In this document: piece after piece, positions 33,225-43,321 of the stretch
How positions within the stretch are numbered: position 1 is the first letter of the stretch
Layout of the letters: every line of letters starts with the position of its first letter
Assembly: GCA_018873225.1 (NCBI GenBank)
Contig: JAEILZ010000008.1
Span: 2,976,001-3,040,000, forward strand
Reading direction: 5' to 3'
Origin: [Phialemoniopsis] sp. UDSM-2020
Taxonomy: Eukaryota > Ascomycota > Sordariomycetes > Thyridiales > Thyridiaceae
DNA: 64,000 bases
The notes under the pieces: model-generated
Databases searched by the model: none
Told to the model about the DNA's origin: nothing
The model's input: the letters and a program-made list of their open reading frames with translations, nothing else
Translations under genes and position numbers: made by a program

Positions 33225-35125
33225 TTAGATGCGGCCTCTATCCAAGAACTTCTTCGGAATTTGTACATGCTTCGAACGCAAGTATTCCGCAGCATTCTTT
33301 CCAAGTACATCGTACGTTGAACTTGCAGCAACTCCGCGGTCCAGATGGTCCTTGAGAAGGAAGTGTACAGCTGGAGGTGAATATTAGCAAAAGGGAATTC
33401 AATGAAATATAAGAGTACCTAGAAGAACCTACCGTTAATATTGGGTAGTTCGAAGCGCTCGACTTTGCCGCCGTTATAGTCATTTTGTAAAAGCTGCTTG
33501 ATGAAGCTAACGGAGAGAAGAGTCCGCAGCCACGGGTACTCATCGGCATGCCGGACGTAGAAGCCCACATTGCAATCGGAGCCTTTATCCCCAGATCTTG
33601 CGTGCACTACGTATCCGAGAGGAGCCGTGCAGGTAGGGCCAAAGCTGTTTAGCGACACGGGCTCAGCAGTCTCATCGACTTCCTGCTCGTACAGATACGG
33701 AACCGTTGTTGTTGGTGCAGGGATCTTCTTTGACAAGCTCTTTGATGGAATATGCGCATTGTGATCTAACAAATCCTGCGGGATGATTGTGACGAAATAC
33801 TCATTGAATGGTTTTGGCAGGCCTTGTCGGAAGTCAACGGCGAAAGTGGCACCAGGGTAGGTGCACATGATGATGTTGAAGCATCGATCGAGAAATTTCT
33901 TCTTCGACAGAGCCTCTTCGTCATTGGACTGCGCAAATATTCGGAAGTCTACCGTAGCAGAGTCCTGAGAGCTGGGGTTGGGAGCAGCCGTGCCAGTGGT
34001 TGTGAACTTGAGGAGGGAGAAGGTGTCTGCGTCGAGATATTCGCGGAGCTGGCGCTCAAGCAAGGCTGCCTTCTCCTCAATATCAAGGCCGGTCATGAAA
34101 TAGTGGACCTCGGCCTGATACCCGCCATGTGCAGTGATACCAACTTTTGTCGTTGGTGGTGGTGGCAGGTAGCCAACGTTGTGCACAAGGACCTTGCCCG
34201 GACCAGCGGGTTCGATCTTGATCTGGTCGACGACGGCAACGACGTCGGAGTTATAGTATCTCTTGCCCTGCAGCTCGTAGAGAAGCTGAGACCGGCAAGT
34301 GTCAACCGTGACACCGCCACTTCTTCCGGGCATGTCATGCGCTTCGATCGTGAATATCCCGGTATGATCAACTCGCACAATCGGTAGTTTGAGAATCGAA
34401 CTCGCACCTTGAGGCATCGACTTAAACCCCGTGAAGTTGCCACCAGTGACGTAGTAAGAACACTCGATGAAATGACCAGCGATGAGGCTGTGTGCGAGTT
34501 CTGAAAAGTCTTCCCGTGACCATCCGTGCCAGTAAGCAGCGGCGGCGACCGTGGGTGCTGCGTCAGCCACGCGGCCACAGACGACAATGTCTGCCCCTTC
34601 GCGGAAAGCCTCCACAATCCCCCAGCTTCCAAGATAGCATTGAGCGGCGTATATGGGACTCCTGTCCCAGTCCTTGAAAAGCTGACCAGTAGTGATGTTT
34701 CGGAAGTCGTGACCTTCGGCAGCTAGCTTTTGCACCTGCTGAAGGACCTGGTCGCCGTCAACCCAGGCGACCGTGAGTTTCAGACCGGCCTTGTCAATCA
34801 ACGATCGCAAAACGTCGTGGAGTCTTTCGGTGTCACTTGCTCCAGCATTGACGGCAAGTTTGATACCGCGAGACTCGATGAATGGCAATGCATCTGTGAC
34901 GGAGTCGACGAATTGCTGCTCGAAGGCGTCGACATGTTCATCTTCCGCGCAGCGGTTTGCGACCATCTTGCCCCTTATGGCCATGTTATACTCTGACATC
35001 CAGTCTCCAACAATGAAGTCGACATCACCAGTCTTGGCAAGTTCGAGCAGGTTTTCCGGTCGGTCGGTGATGGCTCCGGATGCCGAACCGATCGACACCG
35101 GTCTTCTGCGGCCAAGAGAGCCCAT
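33225..35125 (-). CDS. AtuA-like (DUF1446) acyclic terpene utilisation family protein
   Basis: Exons 33433-35125 and 33225-33370 with a 62-nt GTAGGT intron give 612 aa. The N-terminal DUF1446/AtuA domain begins RPVSIGSASGAITDRPENLLELAK and includes VNAGASD, ADIVVCGRVADAAPTVAAAAYWHGW and GGNFTGFKS. The C-terminal region ends YVVHARSGDKGSDCNVGFYVRHADEYPWL and, after splicing, AVHFLLKDHLDRGVAASSTYDVLGKNAAEYLRSKH. In Pseudomonas AtuA belongs to citronellol/geraniol breakdown, but its biochemical step is not defined. The ATG at 35125 is preferred over one 15 codons upstream because the family starts with this motif. Divergent from the SDR at 35728, with one cluster motif between them. Confidence 0.88.
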
Positions 35126-35727
35126 AGCTTTGGCGAAGAAAGGACGGTGTAAACAATCACATGCTAACACGATATCTTATCTTTGGGTAAGTAGCTAGAG
35201 CATGGGAGACGATTCAGACTTATACTATAGCGGGAGGAAATCGAGAGCAAGAGCTACAGAAGTCCAATTTACGCGACTCGACGTGGGGCGACAGAATAGG
35301 CACCTTTGCTGTACCACAAAACATCGAAAGATCTTTGGCCGGCGCTTCAAGTCAGGTACCCTGTGCATCTGAGTGAATCATGCATCCCTGTTCATCAATT
35401 CTGCGACTTCGGCTTTTCACGACGGAAGAAAGAACCCGTTAGCAAGAAAGCAGACTCCACTGATCAACTGCGCTATTGGAGTGGAGGCCAACATAAGAAG
35501 CCGAAGATGAGCGACGACATGGGGTCAAGTCGCCGAAAGCTCCACTTACATCTCGGGGCAAGACCCCTCATTCCATTCCAGGTAATTGATTTGACAAAGA
35601 GGACATCTCAAGATGACGACCAGTGACTGTTTGTCGTTCACTGTATATCAATCCCGTCTGAGAGTGCTCGTTTTCCAGTACAGCATACATGTAGCTAAAT
35701 CAAAACCCGCATTCCCGTCCATGTAAA
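35126..35727. promoter_or_regulatory. divergent promoter, AtuA-like / SDR
   Basis: Contains one exact CGGCTTCTTA site on the minus strand at 35494-35503 and a degenerate CGGCTTTT near 35410. Confidence 0.6.
35494..35503 (-). promoter_or_regulatory. cluster motif CGGCTTCTTA
   Basis: Read TAAGAAGCCG on the plus strand, roughly midway between the two genes. Confidence 0.65.
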
Positions 35728-36817
35728 ATGAGTTCCATGCTAGAGTACGTACGATAATCTCGACTGCAAATCGTTGACTGATAGAGATATTTGACAGTAT
35801 CAAGGGCCGTGTAGCTGTGGTTACTGGCGCATCTTCGGGGAACGGTCGAGAAATCGCTCTGACATTGGCGACCGCGGGTGCACAGGTTGTTTGCAGCGAC
35901 ATCAGTCCAGATTGCAAGGAAGGAGGATACGAGGATACCAACACGCCGACCCATGAGCTCATAACCAGCCGGAATGGACAAGCCATCTTTCAGAAAGCGG
36001 ATGTCAGTTCAGAAGATGAGGTCAGGCTTCTAGTGGAAGTTGCCGTCCGTCAATACGGTCGCCTTGACATGTGGGTAAATCTTCCGATTGAAGTAGCCCA
36101 ACATTACCTAACAATTCTTTGGCCCAATGCAGATTTGTCAATAATGCCGGTATCTTTTGTGGACTGGCTAACATCGTTGATGAGCTAGTTGAAAACTTCG
36201 ACAAGACTCTGGTAAGTGGATGTTTCTCTCTATCCCCTTCACCAACTTGCAATCAAGTGCCTGGTACTTACGTACTGATGCCATCTAAAAGGCCGTGAAC
36301 ACTCGGGGTGTATTTCTGGGAATGAAATACGCTATCACCCAGATGATGAAGCAAGAGCCACTTCCTTCAGGAGAGCGAGGCTGGGTCGTTAATGTTGCTT
36401 CAATCGGTGGTCAAGTAGGACTACTTAAAGAGCGTGAGTTACCCCACGGGCCGAGCGCTCAGCAAACTCACGTTCAAGTTCTCCTTGAGCCAGAAATATC
36501 TGACACAATTTCCTCTCCTAGCATCCTACTGTGCGAGCAAAGGTGCTGTGGTACAGCTGACCCGCCAAGTGGCTATCGACTACGCGAAGGAGAAGATCCA
36601 CGTAAACGCTGTTTGTCCGGGATTTCTTGCCACGGCAATGGTGCGACCATTCTTGGAGGACCCCAAGACCAAGAATTTGCTGCTTTCACAGAGCCCCTGG
36701 CCCCACCTCGGATCAGCTCAGGATGTAGGCAAAGCTGTGCTCATCCTCGCCAGCGATGCTGCCAGCTGGATGACTGGTAGCCTTTTACAGGTCGACGGGG
36801 GCTTCATAGCTCAATAA
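35728..36817 (+). CDS. short-chain dehydrogenase/reductase
   Basis: Five exons: 35728-35744 (only 17 nt), 35798-36070, 36133-36211, 36292-36433 and 36522-36817, total 268 aa. Only the spliced model restores all classical SDR motifs: cofactor site VVTGASSGNGR, acidic residue after strand 2 (CSDIS), FVNNAGIF formed across intron 2, the catalytic Ser region NVASIGGQ, and SYCASKGAV formed across intron 4 (Tyr-x3-Lys). C-terminal PGFLATAMV and ASWMTGSLLQVDGGF fit an NAD(P)-dependent alcohol/ketone reductase. Cytosolic. Divergent from the AtuA-like gene, with the cluster motif between. Substrate unknown. Confidence 0.9.
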
Positions 36818-37356
36818 GGGCAATAGGCTTCATGGTACTTCAGGCACGGCCCTCTATGCTAAGACGGAGGTCAAGCCTTCGACTGTATTCAACTTCGAGC
36901 GTATTCAACCTCGAGCTTTCTGGGTTGCCTTTCCGGAAGCATGGTACTTGGAATTCCTATCATATCATCAGAAGACAGTCATTATCTGCGCATTATGCCG
37001 TGCAAAAGAATCTGGACATATCACGCTGAGATTGCTTGTCTCTTAAACGAGCTTAAGCTCATGTGGGACGTAATTACTTAGCGATTCTTGCCCAATTGCC
37101 CTTTGAAGGAAGAACATGAAGATTGAAGGTTTCAAGGCAAGAAGACGGTCAATGTGCCTTAACATCTATTGTATGAGCCATTGCTACTCAAGGTTATCTC
37201 TTTCCACACATCCATGTGGCCTAGTCTGAGTTGCAGATCGACCGAAGATTGGTGGCTAAGAGCTCAGGAGCTTCACAGTCCCCTCCTTCCGTTTCCCTCC
37301 CTGAAGTATCTGTGCAGTATCTATATCTGGTCTCTCGAGCACCAGGTAACCACTAC
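36818..37356. other. 3' to 3' gap, nothing recognised
   Basis: Between converging SDR and MFS genes. A short imperfect direct repeat (GTATTCAAC followed by TTCGAGC or CTCGAGC) sits at about 36887-36917. Confidence 0.5.
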
Positions 37357-39182
37357 TTAGTAAACAAATCGGAAGAGAGGTGACTTTTCACCCATCTTCT
37401 TGAGCTCGTCTAGGGATGAAACCGTCAGCATAAGAATTTGAAGATCATCAATGGACGTGCTTACCGGTCGTGTATCGAGCATAGACCTCCTCCTCAGACA
37501 TTTCGGCTTTCTTCTTATTCAGATGAATACAATATTGGCGTAAGACAAACGTTGCTATGATTCCTGTGCAGATCATGCCGAATGAGAAACCATAGCCCAA
37601 TCTGTAGACGGGGGCCTCGGCTTGGAGAAAAATGTTTGAGCCGATTGCGCCGCCGAGGTTCCCCATCATCATCAAAGCGGCCATGCCGATAGCACGTTTC
37701 GAAGTCGGTGCAAGATTGTTAGCCGTCCAGGACAGAAGCCCAATGATAGCAGGATACAGTCCGCCAGTGACGAAGAAGAGGAAGAAGTATGTCACGCCAG
37801 GGAATCTCGGGTGCGGGATGGCGAGCAGCGCAATGAATCCCACTAGTCCGATGCAGAACGGGACAACGATGAACATCCAACGAATATGCCGTCTATCCGC
37901 CAGCCGAGCAAAGAGTACAGTAGATATGGCACCAAAGAGGTAAATAGGGATAGTCATCAGCTGGGCATTCGCGGCCGTGTACCCGAGGTCCTTGATAATT
38001 GTCGGCGCCGCAAAGTTAAAACCATAGACGCAAATGCTAGGATACGTCAGTGTACAAAGATCATTGACGGATGAGTTGAGACATAATCAATCAAACATCC
38101 GATTGCTCTCAGTTTGATGCTTACCTGTGACCCCAGTAGATGGCAATGGCGATGTAGAGTTTGACGTCTTTCACAACTAGCCACAGTGTCCCCCAAGTGG
38201 CCTTGTCATCTTCGTCATTTTCTGCGGAATCAATTCCGGCGTCTCTTTGGATGTTGCTAATAATGAAGCTCTTCTCGGCCGCTGACAAGAAACTTGCCGA
38301 CTCGGGAGAGGAGGGCAATATGAACGGGACTAAGGCTCCAACAGCGACGGTCAGGATTCCCTCGAGGATAAAGATCCAGCGCCAGCCTGACAGGCCAGCG
38401 ACGCCGTGCATGTTGACGATAGCATAGGCCAGAAGACCGGAAAAGCTGCCAGCTAGCGACGCCGCTGAGTAGAAAAAGGCCATTCTTGTTTGTAGTTGCC
38501 AGCGTGAGTACCACGTTGTCAAGAGAAAGGCTGCGGCAGGAAAGAAGCCGGCTTCTGCCACTCCCAGCATGATACGGCATGCGAGTAGGCCTTTGTAATT
38601 CTGTACGATCCCTTGCAAAGTGACAATCTAAATCTCGTTAGCAAGCCGATTACTTGCCATGACTTTAGCATAAAAGCTGATGAGTCTTCGTACCGTGCCC
38701 CAGGATACAATCAAAATAGCGAGCCAGTGTGAGGCTTTCATCTTTCGTAGAACATAGTTGCTCGGGACTTCGAATACGGAGTATGTAAAGAAGAAGACGG
38801 TCAGAGCCATATTGTACTGGGCTCCAGTTAGACCGAGATCCTCGTTCATCCCAGCAACCTTTGCATTGCCAATATTTGAACGGTCCATGAAGGACAAGAC
38901 ATAAAGGAGGGTGAGGATTGGTAGTATTCGCCAATCGACTTTGCGCATCACGCGTTTCGCTTCGGTCTGATCATACTGAAAGGGTGCAGAGAGTTAGCCA
39001 AAGTGTATCACACAAAAGCGAAAGCCAGAATGTAAACTTGATAGGAATGAGGGTTGAGAAGTCAGGTCAGAACTTGCCTCGGGGATGGCTGGTGCGGTTA
39101 GGTCTTCTTTCCCCTTGATTGGACTCTCGACGTGGGCTGCGCCCTTTTCATCTCCAGGGACTTCATCGCTGCGGCGAGACAT
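37357..39182 (-). CDS. MFS transporter, anion:cation symporter type
   Basis: Five exons: 39078-39182, 38694-38975, 38125-38627, 37465-38036 and 37357-37409, total 504 aa. Twelve membrane segments. Family marks include KVDWRILPILTLLYVLSFMDRSNIGNAKVAG, RIMLGVAEAGFFPAAAFLLTTWY and GLLSWTANNLAPTSKRA. These fit the fungal ACS group that takes up carboxylates, vitamins or amides. The first intron starts GCAAGT: the frame requires a GC-AG intron, since a GT reading puts a stop straight after the junction. The last exon encodes only 17 residues (DELKKMGEKSPLFRFVY). Divergent from the cyclase gene over a promoter with three cluster motifs. Confidence 0.9.
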
Positions 39183-39450
39183 TTTGTGCAACGGTACAGA
39201 TGCACAAGGGCGATGGCGATCCGTTAACAGCAACAGCCGGATCGTGAAAGAGTTGACTTGTTGAATCCGGGGAAGGAGATTCAACGTGACAGAATCTGGG
39301 GAATGCTCAAGCTGTTCTTAAAGGATTAAATCTGAGTGGCTACTTGCAAATTTACCTGTTCCAGGGGACCCACATGCCCGGATAGGTTAAACCTGGGCAT
39401 GGAATCCAAGGACCATACCATCTCACGACGACTTCTCCACAGCTCACTCA

Positions 39451-39470
39451 CGGCTTCTTCTAAGAAGCCG
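39451..39470. promoter_or_regulatory. palindromic cluster site, CGG-N14-CCG
   Basis: CGGCTTCTT and its inverted copy AAGAAGCCG separated by CT: a perfect 9-bp inverted repeat with terminal CGG/CCG triplets. Zn2Cys6 dimers commonly bind paired CGG triplets. Confidence 0.7.
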
Positions 39471-39867
39471 ATTGTGGAGTTGCACACCTGCGCCCCAGAC
39501 AAACCCCAGCTTTGATCTCCCCTACCCCGCAGAAGTGCGAATAGAATTGCCCACCTATTCTTCTGCCGTCTATCCGAGATCGCTCCAATTAACAGTCGAG
39601 AACATGTTCAATCGGCATTTCTGCTCAAGGGGCGGGAAGACCTTGACCCTACGTGCAGAGTGAGACTTCGGCAAATTTGCGGCGACTTACATTCCTAGGC
39701 TTTACATGTCTTGAAGCAAACCAGTGTGTTCAAGAGGGCCTTTAGCAAGGCATGTCGCTGCCGTGCCTAGCGAAGTAGTGCATTTTCTCCCCCTCACTTT
39801 AGTTGGGCATGGAAAAGCAGATCCGCAGAAAGGACAGAGCAATCTCGGAGCCCCTTAGCTTCTGCTC

Positions 39868-39877
39868 CGGCTTCTTA
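39868..39877 (+). promoter_or_regulatory. cluster motif CGGCTTCTTA
   Basis: Exact 10-bp copy, about 230 bp before the cyclase ATG. Confidence 0.65.
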
Positions 39878-40103
39878 GATGCAATGCGGCTTTTCAAGAC
39901 ATAGTTGTTTAACAACATGTGAAGTTTCCTGGGATGACCAAGAGGGTTCCTAGCAAGCTGGATCACCTCACTCACTGTAGCCAACGGAGCTCTTGGCCGT
40001 AATTCTGACCTGGTTAGACCCTCCTCAATTCTCTTGGTCATGATACTTGTGTAATCAAAAGCCATATCTTCAAGAACAACCATATACAAACCGTGACAAC
40101 ACA

Positions 40104-41530
40104 ATGGAAGATATCCGCTTTCCTGACTTTGACGATCTCCCCATTATCCAAGGTCAGCCGCAAGGATGTCTTTGGGGCTTTTTCGATGCTGAGGGCCAAA
40201 AGGATCAGTTAGGAAGTGAGTCACTTTTAGTCCTTCCTGCCCCCTGCTTTGAGCCCCGAGCAAGTCTAGTATAGGCCAAATATCGCGACCTTGGCTGATA
40301 TTGAGAACTTTCGTCCTGCACAGCTCTGAGACTTCTGACAACAAACGTTGTGCAGAAGGCCAAGGATGAAATACAGACAGGCAAACGAGTACAGCTCGAC
40401 TGGCCACTACATAACATTGAGTATCCAGGGTTCGGGCGGATCCCGCTGCAGCACGAGGTCAAAGACCTCGCCGAAGAAGGATTCGTCGCCTTTGATGATG
40501 TCATAACGTTGAACACACAGACCAGCTCACAATGGGATGGCCTCAAGCATGTAAGTCTGAACACTTTTGCTCCGGCCATTCATAGGTCAGACCGAATCGA
40601 GTCACTTTCCTTCGGAATTATCTGTCCAAACTCGAAGAGACTGTGATGTTGACTCACCAATCCAATGAATAGTGGGGTAGTCAGAAGACCTCCCTTTACT
40701 ACAATGGCTGGACTCATGAGGAGCTCAGAAGTTCAAATGACCTTGGGACACATAGTGAGTACCTATCTTATGCTTCACCATCTGTTGGTCGTAGGTCCTC
40801 GCTGACCGGTGTGTCCTGCGTATTTGGACTGGTGTGACAATGGCGGGATCACAGGCAGGGCAGTACTTGTGGACTGGGTACGTCTCTTGCTGATATGCAA
40901 ATAAGTCAAAGAGTGCATAAGCTCACAGAAATTTCTAGTTGAGCTGGTGGGAACAGCAAAATCCAGGTCGTGAGCCTCCTTCTGCCATCAGCTGTCACAG
41001 AATTCCGGTATCTGAACTGGAGGCGACGCTTGCTTTCCAAGGTACAAAGCTCAGACAGGGCGACATCCTCCTTGTACGAAGTGGCTTCGTCAGATGGCAT
41101 AAGTAAGTTCTCCTCGTGCTCTTTCAGCGATCGTTAGGCCACACAAGTGAGGTAGTCGCGCAATTACTCATATGAAGCCCAATTATACAGCAACGCAGAG
41201 GCAAGCGTCCGTTCCCTCGGAACTAAGGAGCAGCACTATATGATTGGTCTGGCCAATAACGAAGAGACCGTCAGATGGCTGTACTCGAAGCACTTCTCGG
41301 CAGTTGCGGGCGATACCATGGGGTTCGAAGCGTGGCCGTTCCCAGAAGACTGCTGCTTGCACGAGTGGCTTCTTGTGCAATGGGGAACACCTATCGGGGA
41401 GCTCTGGGATCTTGAGGCTCTGTCGGAAGAATGCAAGGCACACAATAGGTGGTCGTTCTTCCTGACGAGCGCACCTCTGAGAATAGTTGGCGGAGTCGCC
41501 TCTCCTCCAAACGCCATAGCCATTTTCTAG
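40104..41530 (+). CDS. cyclase-family hydrolase (kynurenine formamidase-like fold)
   Basis: Exons 40104-40215, 40324-40550, 40673-40754, 40819-40877, 40939-41102 and 41191-41530 give 327 aa. Marks of the family are SSQWDGLKHWGSQ, NDLGTH, NGGITGRAVLVDW, GDILLVRSGFVRWH and GDTMGFEAWPFPEDCCLHEWLL. Members hydrolyse amides or lactones with a metal ion. Intron 3 (from 40755, GTGAGT) lacks an AG where the conserved frame restarts: the boundary at 40818/40819 reads TG. The next AG (40853-40854) keeps the frame but drops 12 residues including CDNGGITG. The gene is thus either spliced GT-TG, shortened, or damaged. Divergent from the MFS gene. Confidence 0.8.
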
Positions 41531-41790
41531 ACTACTGCATGCACTGGCAGATCAAGATGTGCCCCGATATCGGGCAATACTATTGTCTTCTCTACCCCGT
41601 GACAGCAGTTGGTGCAAAGGATGGATAAAGAGCGCCAACCCGCCCTTGTTAACTTTGCAGTCAAAGATTGTCCTGTGAAATTGACTATCCTGTTAGCTTG
41701 AGTGTCGTAGGATATGGAAGATGTCGTAATGTTTTGGAGGTTTCAATTTTAATTTGTCTTAATCTAGTACAGTGATATAATTTGCAATAT

Positions 41791-42744
41791 CTAATCAGTA
41801 ACAATGCTTTGACTTGATCCGTCTCTTGAAGAGGGAGAGAGGAATTTCCGAATCTCCTGGATTGCATCTTTCTTCTTGCTGGTGAAACTAGCCGGCCCCT
41901 GTGGCCCTGAATCCCCAAGCAGAGACACTTTCCGCCATTCGGTCTCGTGACATACTTCCAAAATGGTTCCAGGCTCATACGTTTCTGGCTGTGTCAGCAA
42001 TGCCATCATTGCGTTGGCCACGGCATCTGGCGGTAGAATATAGTCGCGTTCCAGATCAAGGAACTTTGCTGCCTCGGGCTTCTCATAAAGTGGCGAGCCC
42101 ACAACTCTGTGAGACATGTCAGAATAGGGACACAAGGAAGGTTCTCTCTGGTTTCTCACTCACCCTGGAGCAACTCCTAGTACTCTGATCCCGGAAGTCT
42201 CGGCGAGGGGTGCCATTCCCCGAATGAAGCTGCTCAAAGCATGCTTTGAAGCCGTGTAAAGTGGTGTGATGATGCTCGAGCGTTGTGCGGCAATGCTGGA
42301 TATGTGAATAATGGTACCCTCAAGGTTGTTCTCGACAAGCTTGCGCACAGCTATCCGCGTTGTCTTGATGGGATGATTGAGGTTGATGTCGAAGACCTTA
42401 TACCCCGAGCCTTGGTCTTGGTCTTCCCAAAAGGAGTTGCTCGAGGGCTCGAAGACACCGGCTCCTGGGACTACAAGGGTGGGTACTCCCTGAAAGCTTG
42501 TAACGCACTGGTCAAAGGCTGCCTCGAGCTGAGCCCAATTTGTGACATCGACTTGAAAGAACACAACTCGTCGGCTCTCCTCGGGCTGTAATGACTCAAT
42601 CCAAGCGACTGCAGAGGAATGAAGGGCAAGGTCGGCGATGAGAACGCTATAGCCAATACTGTGGATTTGCTTGACAAAGGCGAGCGAGATGCCTGAGCCA
42701 CCCCCGGTCACAAGGGCAATTCGGTTTGCTGTATCTGAAGACAT
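41791..42744 (-). CDS. short-chain dehydrogenase/reductase
   Basis: Exons 42164-42744 and 41791-42106 with a 57-nt intron give 298 aa. Cofactor motif ALVTGGGSGIS (residues about 9-19); ADLAL acidic residue for NAD choice; VDVTN; VPGAG in place of the usual NNAG; catalytic ISSIAAQ and YTASKHAL (Tyr-x3-Lys). The spliced joint VAPGVVGSPLYEK fits the family. Closest in type to NAD-dependent 15-hydroxyprostaglandin-dehydrogenase-like SDRs. The ATG at 42744 is chosen over 42864, whose extra 40 residues are unlike the family. Divergent from the sugar transporter, sharing three cluster motifs. Confidence 0.88.
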
Positions 42745-42942
42745 GCTTGATTCCCGTCCGTCGGTGGAAGTGAAGAATATCGCTTTCAAGAGACTGCAAT
42801 AAATGATGTGATGTGAACCTAAAGTACAATATTCGCTACACGGACCTTCCGTACCACGAAGCATTGAGTGTGGTTAATTTCCTGTTTGTCGATGATTCCA
42901 ATCAGACTTGTGACCAGGGCCTGCTAGTGTCTGGTAGTGCCA

Positions 42943-42961
42943 CGGCTTCTTCGGCTTCTTA
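42943..42961 (+). promoter_or_regulatory. tandem pair of cluster motifs
   Basis: CGGCTTCTT at 42943-42951 directly followed by CGGCTTCTTA at 42952-42961. Confidence 0.68.
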
Positions 42962-43101
42962 GGACTGGAAGATCTTCGACGTGTCTCCGACTCGGGGATC
43001 AAGGGAAGCTAGGGATGGGGCCCCACGAGCAAGCCCAAGCGCTAAGCATGCATGATGGCTTCACTAAACACCCAGGCGGCTTCAGGTTGACACAACTTCT
43101 C

Positions 43102-43110
43102 AAGAAGCCG
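43102..43110 (-). promoter_or_regulatory. cluster motif CGGCTTCTT
   Basis: Read AAGAAGCCG on the plus strand, about 210 bp before the transporter ATG. Confidence 0.6.
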
Positions 43111-43321
43111 TCGGAGTACCTCCCTTTTGCTCGTTGCAGGCAGTGGTCCAATCAGCATCTCCTTAAACCCGCATTTGCTTCCCCAGATCTCTGCTTTTAC
43201 TCCAACAAAAGATTTATACTTATCCTGCGCCAAGCCCAGGCACCACTCTGGGGAAAAAGAAACATTTCGTCTACTACTCCTACGATAAACCGACAGTGTA
43301 ACCAAAGACATCACACGAAGA

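Larger units (their letters stand above)
39183..40103. promoter_or_regulatory. divergent promoter, MFS / cyclase
   Basis: Three cluster motifs: a back-to-back inverted pair at 39451-39470 and a single at 39868-39877, plus a near match near 39887. No gene seen in it. Confidence 0.65.
42745..43321. promoter_or_regulatory. divergent promoter, SDR / sugar transporter
   Basis: Holds three cluster motifs: a tandem pair at 42943-42961 and one inverted at 43102-43110. Confidence 0.65.

Noticed and set aside
38542..38550. AAGAAGCCG copy inside the MFS gene
   Set aside because: Lies in coding sequence and follows from the codons of the conserved EAGFF stretch, so not counted as an operator.
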